From assembly GCF_007273535.1 (NCBI RefSeq), contig NZ_RIBP01000001.1:930001-994000 (forward strand): DNA of 64,000 nucleotides. Direction: 5' to 3'. A model generated the notes under the pieces. That model saw nothing but the letters and a program-made list of their open reading frames with translations, did no database searches and was not told the origin of the DNA. Positions 18,416 to 27,454 of the stretch are shown here, piece after piece (positions within the stretch are counted from its first letter, which is position 1; every line of letters starts with the position of its first letter). The translations under genes were made by a program, and so were the position numbers. The stretch is from Niallia circulans. GTDB taxonomy: Bacteria > Bacillota > Bacilli > Bacillales > Cytobacillaceae.

Positions 18416-19240
18416 TTATTTAAAGCTCACACTATCCTTTGATATTTGCACACTTATAAAGTCACCTAACGCATGGACTACCGCAATTGTGACAACAATT
18501 ACATCATCCGTTACATAAACAAATACTTCTGGAAAGTCCATTTTATCTGCTTCTAAAAATTTCTTAAGTAGGTCTTGATCATCTAAGCTTGCGATATACT
18601 TTTTGATTTCCTGTTTATATTCTGAGGATTGATCTGTAACAATGTCCCCCAGTTTAAACGCTTTAATAAACTCATCATCAAGATTGACTAAATCACTTAA
18701 GCTTACTTTTTCACCTGTTTGCATATTTACAAGTGTTGAATAAGATAAGTTTATCGGATAGCTATTGATTGGACTCGTAAGTAACCCTGCATATGTTATA
18801 CTAACAAGCTCATCATTTACAAAAGGAATATTATATTTTACTTCACCTGTATAGCTCTCATAATAATCTTTCTCAAAAAAATAACTCGCGTCCTTCGCAA
18901 TCACACGGTTAATTTTATTTGCCTTATCCAAATCATCGGCTAATTGTGGATAATCTACTGTAATATTCCCTTTTGCATACTGTTTTGTATGGAAGTTGTT
19001 TTTGTTATAAAGTCCAATTGTTTTCTCGGTTGTAGCTGCTTCTTGGTTCTCTACATTACCATTGTTATCTTTCGTTTCTCTTTGTTGATTTTCCCCTGCA
19101 TCGTTATCTGCTTTTATTTCTTGATTTTCTACAACTTCGTTTTGATCATTCCTGTTTGTAGCCTCCTCATTTCCCCCATTACTGCACGCAGATAACCACA
19201 ATAGAGATACAATACTGACAATAATAATTTTTATATGCAT
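18416..19240 (-). CDS. Lipoprotein with RsiV-like DUF4163/DUF3298 domains
   Basis: A 274-residue lipoprotein (lipobox LSAC, Cys19). A low-complexity Asn/Glu/Gln linker (~20-75) is followed by a globular domain (GNITVDYPQL; SITYAGLLTS; LSYSTLVNMQTGEKVSLSDL; FPEVFVYVTDDVIVV). This pattern fits DUF4163 followed by DUF3298 as in RsiV and secreted relatives. Without a sigma gene nearby, a role in sigma control is not supported. It would sit on the outer face of the membrane. Confidence 0.7.
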   Translation of the reverse strand: MHIKIIIVSIVSLLWLSACSNGGNEEATNRNDQNEVVENQEIKADNDAGENQQRETKDNNGNVENQEAATTEKTIGLYNKNNFHTKQYAKGNITVDYPQLADDLDKANKINRVIAKDASYFFEKDYYESYTGEVKYNIPFVNDELVSITYAGLLTSPINSYPINLSYSTLVNMQTGEKVSLSDLVNLDDEFIKAFKLGDIVTDQSSEYKQEIKKYIASLDDQDLLKKFLEADKMDFPEVFVYVTDDVIVVTIAVVHALGDFISVQISKDSVSFK

Positions 19241-19310
19241 GACATCACCTCTATTGGTAAATTCATCACTTTAGCATAAATGAAGTAGCTATTTGTCACC
19301 TGAATTCTCA

Positions 19311-19523
19311 TTACAAATCTTTTAAGTTGATGTTTTTTAAACCAAAAGAAAAGATAAAGCTAACAATAACATAGTAAATACCTAAAATAGACAAGCAATC
19401 GGTAGCAACTTTTATTAACTCTCTATGCAGAAATAAATAGCGCCAACCGAATGAACTAAGCATAAATGTTATCGGAAGCACAAGAAATAAAATGATAAAG
19501 ATGATGCTTTTTTTATTATTCAT
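19311..19523 (-). CDS. Small two-helix membrane protein
   Basis: A 70-residue protein with two hydrophobic segments (SIIFIILFLVLPITFMLSSF and CLSILGIYYVIVSFIFSF). AAAAAGGAGATGAG stands before the ATG. I do not recognise the family. Probably transcribed alone or with the lipoprotein gene downstream. Confidence 0.55.
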   Translation of the reverse strand: MNNKKSIIFIILFLVLPITFMLSSFGWRYLFLHRELIKVATDCLSILGIYYVIVSFIFSFGLKNINLKDL

Positions 19524-19699
19524 TTGCTCTCATCTCCTTTTTAACCATATTATATCAGGTGCAAATGTCATTCTTTATTTAGAAACATAATACTTTGTGA
19601 CATAATTAAGTCTTGGTTAAATTGTAGCATTTTATTATTTATAATTCGTTTGTTCAGTGAAATTTTCTAATGTAATATTTGAAATTCTAAGTGGTATAT

Positions 19700-19793
19700 G
19701 GCGGAGAACACTCGACTCCCATGGTAAAAAGAGGCCGAGGAGCCTCTAGTACTCCTCTTTGACAGCGTGTAATCGAGAGTCCAATAAAAAGAA
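19700..19793. repeat. Bacillus-type palindromic dispersed repeat
   Basis: A GC-richer island of about 94 bp in AT-rich DNA. The left end ACTCGACTCC is partly complementary to the right end CGAGAGTCC, and an inner hairpin joins AAAGAGG (19728) to CCTCTTT (19754). The pattern CGACTCC...GCCGAGGAG...GACAGCG resembles dispersed palindromic repeats common in Bacillaceae genomes. The rest of the 19524-19836 spacer shows no gene. Confidence 0.55.
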
Positions 19794-19836
19794 CTAATTT
19801 AATAGCCATACGCTTACGATTTAAGGAATAATTTGC

Positions 19837-20775
19837 TTAATTAGTGCTCTTTCGAAACCCCTCCTTTTCTCTATCTGAAAGAAAGTCCCATTTTTTTATT
19901 TTGATCCATTCTAATAATTTTTGGACTTTATTATCATAATCTTTATATTTACTTAGAAATTCAAATGCTGGTACTAACTCGTCACTATCTATCTTTCGTT
20001 TTTTACTTAATACTGTTTTTACACGTTTATACACAACGTCTATCGCCGTTTCATCACCATGGTTTTTAATTGCTAATAGAGCATAGCTTTTTACATGTGG
20101 GGAACGGTCACCTAATGCCTCTATATAATGGGAAAGGTATGCTGCTCCTCCTAAACTAGCGAGTGCACAGACAGCGGAGCGTCTTACTTCTCCTTTTGTA
20201 TTCGTGAGTAAGGGAAGGATATATGGAATGGATTTTGCGGAACCCATATTACTTAGAGAACCAAGTGCATAATAAAGATCATATTCATCTTGCGATTTTC
20301 TAATCACTTCTATAAGTGCGTCTTCTACTACGTCCGTACTTTTAAATTTTCCCAATGCTGAAATTGCTGAATGTCTTACTAGCCATCTCTCATCATCTAA
20401 ACACTTAATAATAGAAGCGGCATCAGGTATGACTTCTTGTTCCTCAATACTCATCAGTATCCTTTCTAACGTATGTTTATTTGTTTCTTTATCAAGCTGT
20501 TTTAATAGAAAATCTACAACACGTTTATCACCTGTATTTGCTCCAAGACACCCTAAAGCAAAATAAATATTCCTTTTGACTGATTCTTTGTTGCTTGTTT
20601 TGAACATGTCAATTAGATACGAGATACAATTTGTGTCTGTCAATGCTTCTGCTTTACGGTATGCATTCCAGGAAGGAGCTCCCTCACTTGTGTAGGTTCC
20701 ATCCGCTTCATTATAAATAGTGTCCGCTCCATCCATCTCATTGATTAAATATTGCAATTGAATTTGATTCATCAT
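19837..20775 (-). CDS. HEAT-repeat protein
   Basis: A 312-residue all-helical protein with at least five HEAT/PBS-lyase-type repeats (e.g. DDERWLVRHSAISALGKF; TKGEVRRSAVCALASLGG; DRSPHVKSYALLAIKNHG) across residues ~60-240. No enzyme motif or signal peptide was seen. Such proteins are usually scaffolds or phycobilin-lyase-like relatives. The partner is unknown and the gene is not in an obvious operon. Confidence 0.75.
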   Translation of the reverse strand: MMNQIQLQYLINEMDGADTIYNEADGTYTSEGAPSWNAYRKAEALTDTNCISYLIDMFKTSNKESVKRNIYFALGCLGANTGDKRVVDFLLKQLDKETNKHTLERILMSIEEQEVIPDAASIIKCLDDERWLVRHSAISALGKFKSTDVVEDALIEVIRKSQDEYDLYYALGSLSNMGSAKSIPYILPLLTNTKGEVRRSAVCALASLGGAAYLSHYIEALGDRSPHVKSYALLAIKNHGDETAIDVVYKRVKTVLSKKRKIDSDELVPAFEFLSKYKDYDNKVQKLLEWIKIKKWDFLSDREKEGFRKSTN

Positions 20776-20847
20776 TGAAACCTCTACTCATAGTTTTTAA
20801 TCCTATTATATACTATGTCTGTATTAGGCTCACTGCAATTAAATTAC

Positions 20848-20889
20848 TAAAAAAAAAGCCTTAATCCTTATTCCAATGGATTAATGCCA
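20848..20889 (-). terminator. Rho-independent terminator
   Basis: GCCTTAATCC and GGATTAATGCC pair with one bulge, and at least eight T follow on the minus strand. It lies past the small gene at 20985 and probably ends the DUF2975/HTH cluster. Confidence 0.65.
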
Positions 20890-20984
20890 CTTTACTCCGT
20901 TTATTAAAGATACTATCTTCTAATCCAGTTATTGAATAACTGTAAGTATCTTTTTCCAAATGCTTTGTTTCTTATAATTGAATT

Positions 20985-21212
20985 TTAATCCATTACCAAA
21001 AATGCATTTCCCTCTTCTAACAGTTCCTCAAGCTCCTCAAACCCCAAATAGCTAAATCCATGTGTTCGTGAGACACAGGTAATTACATCTTTTTCTTCAT
21101 CTATATTAAAGATAGAAAATCTACATCCATCTAAGATAATTGCTAATCCTAACGGAAGGTTTTCGCGATTGTCATTTCTAGGTACTCCCCCTGTTTTCTC
21201 AAAAACTTTCAT
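20985..21212 (-). CDS. Small acidic protein, unknown
   Basis: A 75-residue acidic protein (LGLAIILDGCRFSIFNIDEE; YLGFEELEELLEEGNAFLVM). AGAGGTGA lies 4 nt before the ATG, a good translation signal. It is 24 nt behind the HTH gene, so the three genes likely form one operon. No family recognised. Confidence 0.6.
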   Translation of the reverse strand: MKVFEKTGGVPRNDNRENLPLGLAIILDGCRFSIFNIDEEKDVITCVSRTHGFSYLGFEELEELLEEGNAFLVMD

Positions 21213-21236
21213 ACTATCACCTCTGTGTTAAATAAA

Positions 21237-21449
21237 TTAATTATCATCTTGCCGGTACTCTAAAATGTCTCCAGGCTGGCACTCTAATGCCTTGCAAATT
21301 GCAGCTAATGTAGCTATCCGCACCGCTTTTGCTTTCCCGTTTTTTAGGATAGAGAGGTTTGCTATAGTGATACCGACCTGCTCTGAAAGCTGTGTGACAC
21401 TCATTTTTCGTTTTGCTAGCATCACATCTATATTAATTACAATTGCCAT
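21237..21449 (-). CDS. Cro/CI-type HTH regulator (YozG-like)
   Basis: About 70 residues, almost all a helix-turn-helix (LAKRKMSVTQLSEQVGITIA, NLSILKNGKAKAVRIATL), ending CQPGDILEYRQ. The ATG at 21449 is preferred over 21476 because GAGGTGG lies just before it and family members begin MAIVINID. It follows a DUF2975 membrane gene with a 10-nt gap, the conserved pairing of B. subtilis YoaS/YozG. It probably represses its own operon. Confidence 0.82.
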   Translation of the reverse strand: MAIVINIDVMLAKRKMSVTQLSEQVGITIANLSILKNGKAKAVRIATLAAICKALECQPGDILEYRQDDN

Positions 21450-21459
21450 ATTTTCCACC

Positions 21460-21936
21460 TCATATCGTATGCTCATTTTCGTCTTTTAGTTCAATTGCGT
21501 CCTTAAGAAGCTTTTGAAGGACAGCAGCAAACACTGCAATAACGACTGACGCAAAAACAGGAACCATACCAATAAGCACTAAGCCTGGAGCATCGTCTAG
21601 CTGTGCTACACAAAAAATAAATGGAAGCATAAAAACATATAAGCAACTTATGACAATGGCACATAGTTTTATCCACTTTAACGCATTCACTGAGTCTTCA
21701 GAGAACGCTTTGTTCTTATCAATATAGTTTAAAAGTCGGTAAGCCTGATACAACGCATAGAAATAAGGGGCAGCTGATGCATACATGATCGTAACAATAG
21801 GATATAAAACCTCCGCATAATCTGGATTTGCAGCATGTGTAGGTAACCACGTTAAACCAAAAATCCCTAAAGCTAAAATAGGAATTCCCAACAGAAAAAC
21901 AGCTAATTCTAAAAAAGACGTAGACCCTCGTTTCAA
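21460..21936 (-). CDS. DUF2975 integral membrane protein
   Basis: A 158-residue protein with four hydrophobic segments (LELAVFLLGIPILALGIFGL; VTIMYASAAPYFYALYQAYR; KLCAIVISCLYVFMLPFIFC; VFASVVIAVFAAVLQKLLKD). The motif NYIDKNKAFSEDSVNALKWI is typical of DUF2975. It is first in the operon with the HTH regulator. The function is unknown; the pair may form a membrane-linked regulator. A 40-bp copy of part of this gene recurs near 26.1 kb. Confidence 0.8.
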   Translation of the reverse strand: MKRGSTSFLELAVFLLGIPILALGIFGLTWLPTHAANPDYAEVLYPIVTIMYASAAPYFYALYQAYRLLNYIDKNKAFSEDSVNALKWIKLCAIVISCLYVFMLPFIFCVAQLDDAPGLVLIGMVPVFASVVIAVFAAVLQKLLKDAIELKDENEHTI

Positions 21937-21980
21937 TTAAAACACCCCACTAAATGAATTTACAAAATGAATTTAACACA

Positions 21981-22005
21981 TAATTTATTGTTTTACAATA
22001 AATTA
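21981..22005. promoter_or_regulatory. Inverted-repeat operator before the DUF2975/HTH operon
   Basis: TAATTTATTGT and ACAATAAATTA form an 11-bp perfect inverted repeat with a 3-nt centre, 44 nt upstream of the DUF2975 start. A likely binding site for the operon's HTH protein. Confidence 0.5.
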
Positions 22006-22215
22006 TTATTGAAAATTACTAATTAGTTATTGAAATACATTTTATAAAATACCTGTTAATTGTTAAAATGTCTTCAAAAAAGGACGTTTATCGTCATTTT
22101 TGATTAACTCATCCACTACATTTTTTCTTGTGATTTTTTGCAATTTATCCATGCTTTTTCATAGGTTTGCGCTATCCTCTACGAAAGCTTTAACAGTTAT
22201 AGACTAAATCTAAAT
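22006..22215. other. Intergenic, no gene seen
   Basis: Spacer between the operator and the SDR terminator. It is AT-rich and holds no supported frame. Confidence 0.4.
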
Positions 22216-22252
22216 AAAAAAAGCCTAAACTCCATATGTTCCAAGAGTTTAG
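22216..22252 (-). terminator. Rho-independent terminator
   Basis: CTAAACTC and GAGTTTAG pair around a 12-nt loop, followed on the minus strand by GCTTTTTTT. It lies downstream of the SDR gene. Confidence 0.65.
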
Positions 22253-22379
22253 ACATTTTAAATGTTCTAACATAAAATATATTTATTCAAAGAAGCCTAT
22301 TAAATCCCTTCCCAATATAAAATGGTTACAAGAAATTTCTTCTATCACAAAGCTGAAGGACTTTATATAACTAGATAGC

Positions 22380-23174
22380 TTAAAATATAGTCGGAACCAT
22401 TCCCCCATCCATACGGATTGGCGATCCCCTAAATGCAGATGCATAGGGACTGCACAAGAATGTAGCAAGTCTTCCTATTTCAATTGGTCTGATAAATCGC
22501 TGTATTTGAGAATGTGGCAGATTATTGACCATAAATTGTTTTTCTTTTTCTGAAAACTTCATGTTTTCATCGCTGTATATCCCCTCAATTATTACTTGGA
22601 CATTTTCAGATAGTGTTGGTCCAGGCATGATTGTATTGACTGTAACTTCTGTTCCTTTTGCTAGAATAGACAAGCTTTTTGCCAATGACAGCAACATCGA
22701 CTTTGTCATGCAATACTGGGGCATTTGTCCAGAGGGCATCACAGCCTCTTCACTTGCAATAAAGATGATGCGACCATCATTACTTCCCAGCATTTTTGGA
22801 AGATAATGCTTACATAATCCATTTGCGGCTAATACATTCGTTTCAAAATACGTTTGCCAGATTTCATCCGTAACATCTTTGTATTGCATGATTTCGTAAA
22901 TCCCCATATTGTTAACTAATATATCTACATTGGGGTACTTTTTAAATAGTTCCTCTCTTTGTTGAGCATCGACAATATCCGCAGCTGCATTTTGAGGGGA
23001 CGTTAGCGGGAATTCTGATTTGATTTCCTGTACAGTCCGCTCTACCTCCTCATAATTACGCCCATTTATGAGGACATTTGCTCCTTCTTTCGCGAGTTCT
23101 TTTGCGATTGCTTTACCGATTCCTTTTGTTGAGCCTGTAACTAAAGCTGTTTTATTTAATAATTCCATTTCCAT
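22380..23174 (-). CDS. Short-chain dehydrogenase/reductase
   Basis: A 264-residue classical SDR. The cofactor loop TGSTKGIG (~14-21), NNMG (~90) and the catalytic YCMTK are present, with the structural Asp in AAADIVDAQ. NAD(P) specificity is not clear. AAGGAG precedes the ATG by 10 nt. It follows the AraC regulator gene by 23 nt on the same strand, so the regulator is probably co-transcribed. The substrate is unknown. Confidence 0.85.
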   Translation of the reverse strand: MEMELLNKTALVTGSTKGIGKAIAKELAKEGANVLINGRNYEEVERTVQEIKSEFPLTSPQNAAADIVDAQQREELFKKYPNVDILVNNMGIYEIMQYKDVTDEIWQTYFETNVLAANGLCKHYLPKMLGSNDGRIIFIASEEAVMPSGQMPQYCMTKSMLLSLAKSLSILAKGTEVTVNTIMPGPTLSENVQVIIEGIYSDENMKFSEKEKQFMVNNLPHSQIQRFIRPIEIGRLATFLCSPYASAFRGSPIRMDGGMVPTIF

Positions 23175-23197
23175 GATACATTTCTCCTTTAAGTTGG

Positions 23198-24214
23198 TTA
23201 TCTTTGTAGTTCGTTTATAAGTGCATGTTCAGCACGCCAATTTAAAGGAGTTTCACCTTCCCAACTGCGAAAGGCACGATAAAATGAGCTCTGATCTTTA
23301 TACCCAACGAGAAAAGCCACTTCTTTAATGTCTAGAGCAGGATTATCCAAATACTGTCTTGCCTGTTCATGACGAGCCTTCTTTAGCAATTCCTTAAAGC
23401 TTGTTTTTTCATCAGTAAGCCTCCGCTGTAAAGTACGTTCGCTCATGCCCAACTCACTTGCTACGTCTTGAATGTCGAGGCGTTCTCCTGTTAAATTGCG
23501 TTTCAAAATCCACTTAACTATCTCCGTTACGGAATGACTGCTGCGCTGCTCATCCAAAGTTTGCTCCAATACTGGTGTTAAAATCTCCAGTAATTCAGCG
23601 TTGTATGATGTAAAATGGCGATCGAGATCTTCACTATGCAATGTCAGTCTATTACGTTTTGCTCCGATGTGGATAAAGCAGCCAAAGTATTCTTCAAGTG
23701 CCTCTACTTGACCAAATGCATGTGTAAATTCTACTAATTTCGCTTTTATCGGATACCCTGTGCCTCGTCGTCCTAATTCAAGTAAAAACGCGAGTGTTGT
23801 GCCAACTAGCAGTGCTGGTCCAGCTTGCTCCGTATCCAACCATGCCACTTCAATGACACAGTTTGCACCTTGTTCCACAATGCGTAATTTTTCAGGAGGA
23901 CACATTTCTTTGTAGCGCTCCATTCTTTTAAGCGCATCCCGATAATCACAGGCATGATAAGCTGCCAGTACGGACGGGGGATACTGCGTTGTTTCAAACA
24001 CTTTCGGAAGCTGCAGCATTCCAAGCTCCATATCACCGATAATATCGGAATATGCTTGCCATAATGCATAATATTGTTCTACAGTGACAACTGATTCCGT
24101 AATTACAGTCAACGGCATTTTTGCTTTTCGAACTAAATCATACACATTAATTTCAAGTTGTTTTAGTCCTGTCCATAGTCCATCAGGTATTCTAATACGA
24201 GTATTTGTAGCCAT
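23198..24214 (-). CDS. AraC-family regulator with Arabinose_bd-type N-domain
   Basis: A 338-residue regulator. Residues ~20-205 resemble the Arabinose_bd (PF12625) domain seen in OruR/ArgR-like AraC proteins. Residues ~240-335 hold two HTH motifs (IQDVASELGMSERTLQRRLT and IKEVAFLVGYKDQSSFYRAF). It is upstream of and close to the SDR gene, the likely target. The family call is sound; the effector is unknown. Confidence 0.85.
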   Translation of the reverse strand: MATNTRIRIPDGLWTGLKQLEINVYDLVRKAKMPLTVITESVVTVEQYYALWQAYSDIIGDMELGMLQLPKVFETTQYPPSVLAAYHACDYRDALKRMERYKEMCPPEKLRIVEQGANCVIEVAWLDTEQAGPALLVGTTLAFLLELGRRGTGYPIKAKLVEFTHAFGQVEALEEYFGCFIHIGAKRNRLTLHSEDLDRHFTSYNAELLEILTPVLEQTLDEQRSSHSVTEIVKWILKRNLTGERLDIQDVASELGMSERTLQRRLTDEKTSFKELLKKARHEQARQYLDNPALDIKEVAFLVGYKDQSSFYRAFRSWEGETPLNWRAEHALINELQR

Positions 24215-24523
24215 TTTACACCTCTCTATCTATCAGCACATTAACGCTTAGCTTATATTGTTAACGGGATAGCTATTTCATTTTACTTATATCAAGTCTC
24301 TCTGTAATTAGCAGGGGACGACAATCAATTTGCCAAAAACGCCAACTTTTCTTAGATTAATTATAACAATTCTTCCTTCATGCATCTCTTTAACCCCCTT
24401 AAAGCTACTCTAAGTTATAAAGAACTGAAACTCACAACCTCCGTGTGTACTTTTACACAAAAAAGGCACGTTTGATTAAAAAATAATGGTAAAACTGCAT
24501 AAATGTCTAATAAAAAATTTCGC
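24215..24523. other. Intergenic, no gene seen
   Basis: Spacer between the divergent AraC and aldo-keto reductase genes. No frame with a ribosome site was found apart from the promoter at its right end. Confidence 0.4.
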
Positions 24524-24554
24524 TTGACCTCAAGAGAACTCTAACTCTTATGAT
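24524..24554 (+). promoter_or_regulatory. MerR-type promoter with 19-bp spacer
   Basis: TTGACC (24524) and TATGAT (24549) are separated by 19 bp instead of 17, and the spacer contains the dyad AGAG-AA-CTCT. Long spacers with a central dyad are the hallmark of MerR-activated promoters. The MerR gene at 25596 lies just past the reductase. Confidence 0.7.
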
Positions 24555-24591
24555 GAAATTGCACCAAAATATTATTATAGGAGTGGATACT

Positions 24592-25560
24592 ATGAAAGTA
24601 AGAAAGCTTGGAAATAGTAGTTTGGAAGTGTCATCAATTGGACTTGGTTTAATGGGGATGTCACCAGGGATTTATGGACAAACAAATGATGAGGAATCCG
24701 TTAAAACAATTCTTGCGCTATGGAGTTAGGCGTGACATTATTAGATACTGCAGATGTATATGGAAATGGTCATAATGAAAGTCTACTCGGCAAAGCTTTG
24801 AAAGGTAATCGAGATAAAGCAATTGTTGCAACCAAGTTTGCTTATACGATAAATTATGAAAATATTGTGGGTCATCCTGATTACATTAAAAAAGCTGTTG
24901 ACGAAAGTCTGCTGCGCTTAAATATTGATTATATCGACCTTTATTATCAACATCTTGTCGATCCAAATATTCCAATTGAGGAAACAATCGGTGCAATGTC
25001 CGATTTAGTGAAGGCCGGAAAAGTCCGAGCAATTGGTTTGTCAGAAGCATCTGTTGAAACAATTAAACGAGCACACAACATACATCCTATTTCGGCTTTA
25101 CAAACAGAATACTCTTTATGGAGCAGAGATATTGAGGAAGAAATTTTACCTGTTATACGAGAATTAGGAATAACACATGTAGCCTACAGCCCTTTAAGCA
25201 GAGGTTTTATAACAGGAGAGATAAGTAATTTTAAAGATTTTGGTGATGATGATTTGCGCAGATTCATGCCTAGACCAAGGAGAGAACTTCCAAAAAAATC
25301 TTGATTTAGTAAGTGAAATTCTGAAAATGGCTCATAAAAAAAATGTTACACCCTCTCAATTAGCTATTGCTTGGACTATTGCAAACGGTGCCTTACCGAT
25401 TCCGGGGACAAAGCGTCAAAAATACTTAGAGGAAAATGTCGAAACTCTAGAAGTAGAGTTGACTCCTCAAGATTTAGTGCGTCTAGACACTATAAGTCCC
25501 AAGAATACTGTCTATGGAAATCGATATGATGATACAAACATGAAAAATATTAGTCTATAA
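24592..25560 (+). pseudogene. Aldo-keto reductase gene, two frameshifts
   Basis: Three frames together give a full AKR of about 325 residues. The N-terminus is VRKLGNSSLEVSSIGLGLMG (ATG 24592, TAGGAG upstream). The core contains [30 protein letters not shown] and [10 protein letters not shown], and the C-terminus holds PSQLAIAWTIANGALPIPGT. A base is missing near 24710, just before the core ([13 protein letters not shown]), and about two near 25275 (between MPR and [10 protein letters not shown]). The intact enzyme would reduce aldehydes or ketones with NADPH. A MerR-type promoter and a convergent MerR gene make a clean regulated module. Pseudogene or miscalled sequence. Confidence 0.75.
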
Positions 25561-25595
25561 ATCTTTTGGGGGCACTACTCTTTATGTGGTGTCCT

Positions 25596-25976
25596 TTATT
25601 GTGGCAATATCTTCAAGTCTTTTTCATGAATATCATAAAAAGCTAATTTATAATTTATTTTCTCAAGATAACTATAAGTTTCCTGCAGCTGTTCTTCTAC
25701 TTTTTTCTTATGTTTAAGCATCATTTCTTTTCTTTCACTAATAGATTCTTTACCATATTGCGTTAACTCAACGTATTTCTTCATTTCACTCAACGGCATA
25801 TTCGTTGAACGTAAACAAACCATAAAGCTTAACCATTCCAAATGATACTCCTCATAGATTCGAATGCCATTATGATCTCTATTAACAGTAGGAACAAGCC
25901 CTTCCTTTTCATAAAAACGTAATGTATGTGGAGCTATACCTGTTTTCTCAGCAACTTCACTAATTGTTAACCCCAT
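25596..25976 (-). CDS. MerR-family regulator
   Basis: A 126-residue protein. The winged HTH (LTISEVAEKTGIAPHTLRFY, YEKEGLVP) is followed by a dimerisation coiled coil (KEMMLKHKKKVEEQLQETYS). No cysteine metal site is seen. GAGGAGG lies before the ATG. It converges on the aldo-keto reductase and probably activates the 19-bp-spacer promoter in front of it. Related MerR proteins respond to reactive carbonyls or stress, but the ligand here is not shown. Confidence 0.82.
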   Translation of the reverse strand: MGLTISEVAEKTGIAPHTLRFYEKEGLVPTVNRDHNGIRIYEEYHLEWLSFMVCLRSTNMPLSEMKKYVELTQYGKESISERKEMMLKHKKKVEEQLQETYSYLEKINYKLAFYDIHEKDLKILPQ

Positions 25977-26388
25977 ATTTCCTCCTCTATTGCCACATGC
26001 AATTATCTTGTATTTTACTCCATAAGATATGACATAGTAAAATGTAATCGAAATCCAAAATAATGAGAGACCTATTAACGAATAATAGGCGACTCCTTTA
26101 ACAGCGCATAAGAATGTGAAGCTGCTGAAGCATACATGATTGTAACAATAGGATATTACAATATGTTCTATAGAACTCTTAAAACTGTCCTATTTAAATA
26201 TTGCACGAAATAGTTAACTTTTGTCTTTCAAATCTGGTAATGTCAACCGCTCTAATATAGATATGTTATGCAGGTTTTCCAAACATTAAAATTTACTAAT
26301 TCATTATCAAAAATGCTACTTTGTTTATTTATTCTCTGCTTCATTAAAAGACTATTTGCTTTAATTAAAAGAAAATTAAAATATTAAA
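25977..26388. other. Intergenic with a gene remnant
   Basis: About 410 bp. The only recognisable content is the 46-bp DUF2975-like fragment; the rest is AT-rich without a gene. Confidence 0.5.
26112..26157 (-). pseudogene. Fragment of a DUF2975-type gene
   Basis: About 40 bp are nearly identical to part of the intact DUF2975 gene at 21.8 kb (shared run GCATACATGAT.GTAACAATA) and encode YPIVTIMYASAA. No start or further homology is visible, so this is debris of a second copy or of a local duplication. Confidence 0.5.
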
Positions 26389-26422
26389 TTGACAAACTAG
26401 TATATAATGATTATCATTCTCA
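26389..26422 (+). promoter_or_regulatory. Promoter with Fur box
   Basis: TTGACA (26389) is followed by the 17-nt AATGATTATCATTCTCA (26406-26422), a close match to the Fur operator (GATAATGATAATCATTATC). It would give iron-repressed expression of the siderophore uptake operon. Confidence 0.75.
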
Positions 26423-26454
26423 ATATAATAAAAATATAAAAAAAGAGGGGAAAA

Positions 26455-27417
26455 ATGTACATAACATCTATTAAATCAAACATTGTACTTGTTGCTGCAC
26501 TGTTTTCTTTATTCCTTGCAGGATGCTCAGCAGGTCAAGAAAATACAAATACTGAAAATATTGCTACACACTCTGTGACACATGAACTTGGAACTGCAGA
26601 AGTTCCTAATAAAATAGAGCGAGTTGTTACATTGGAACTTGGCTTAACTGAGACGGCCGCTGCTCTTGGCGTGATCCCCATCGGTGTTGCAGATGATGAT
26701 AAGCCGGAAAGAATTGCTGAAGATACAATGAAATTAATCGATGGATACACATCAGTAGGTACACGTGCTCAGCCAAATTTAGAAGTAATTAGAAGTCTTA
26801 ATCCTGATCTGATTATTGCTGATGTTGACCGTCATGAAAGCATCTATGAGGAACTGCAAAAAATAGCGCCGACAGTTGCATTTAAAGACGATGCAGCAAA
26901 CTATGAAACAGTTGTAGAAACTACAAAAAAGCTAGGTGAAGTATTAAATAAACCGTCTGAAGCAGATAAATTGATTACACAGCATAATCAATCAATAGAG
27001 GAACTGAAGTCTAAGCTGCCGGTAACAGATAATACAGTATTACAAGCAGGATACAGTGAAGGAAATATATTCAGTGTATCGACTTCCTCTGCTTTTACAC
27101 CTGGTTTCTTAATTAGACTCGGTGTTAATTATGCACTAGAGGATGATACTGCAACTACTCAAGAGCTAACAATAGAACAGCTTCTTAAAATCAATCCGGA
27201 TACATTAATTGTAACCGTAACGGAGGATGCGCCTTCTGTTTTGAAAACATTAAAAGATGATCCTTTGTGGAATAAGCTTACCGCTGTCAGCAGCAAACAA
27301 GTTTATGAGGTTGGCCATAATGACTGGTCCCGTAGGAGAACACTGTTAGCTATTGAAGATAATAAAGAGAAACTTACCGAAATTTTACAAAATATGAAAA
27401 CAGAAAATGCAGAATGA
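26455..27417 (+). CDS. Ferric-siderophore ABC transporter substrate-binding lipoprotein (YfmC-like)
   Basis: A 320-residue class III binding protein. The lipobox FLAGC (Cys24) is followed by the N-lobe RVVTLELGLTETAAALG, then RSLNPDLIIAD and a long linking helix. The similarity pattern is that of YfmC/FecB-type ferric citrate or siderophore receptors. It is first in an operon with two FecCD-type permeases under a Fur box. Substrate type is inferred. Confidence 0.85.
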   Translation: MYITSIKSNIVLVAALFSLFLAGCSAGQENTNTENIATHSVTHELGTAEVPNKIERVVTLELGLTETAAALGVIPIGVADDDKPERIAEDTMKLIDGYTSVGTRAQPNLEVIRSLNPDLIIADVDRHESIYEELQKIAPTVAFKDDAANYETVVETTKKLGEVLNKPSEADKLITQHNQSIEELKSKLPVTDNTVLQAGYSEGNIFSVSTSSAFTPGFLIRLGVNYALEDDTATTQELTIEQLLKINPDTLIVTVTEDAPSVLKTLKDDPLWNKLTAVSSKQVYEVGHNDWSRRRTLLAIEDNKEKLTEILQNMKTENAE

Positions 27418-27454
27418 CTTTATAGTCGTTCTCTTTTTTTGGAGGTGAAATTCT

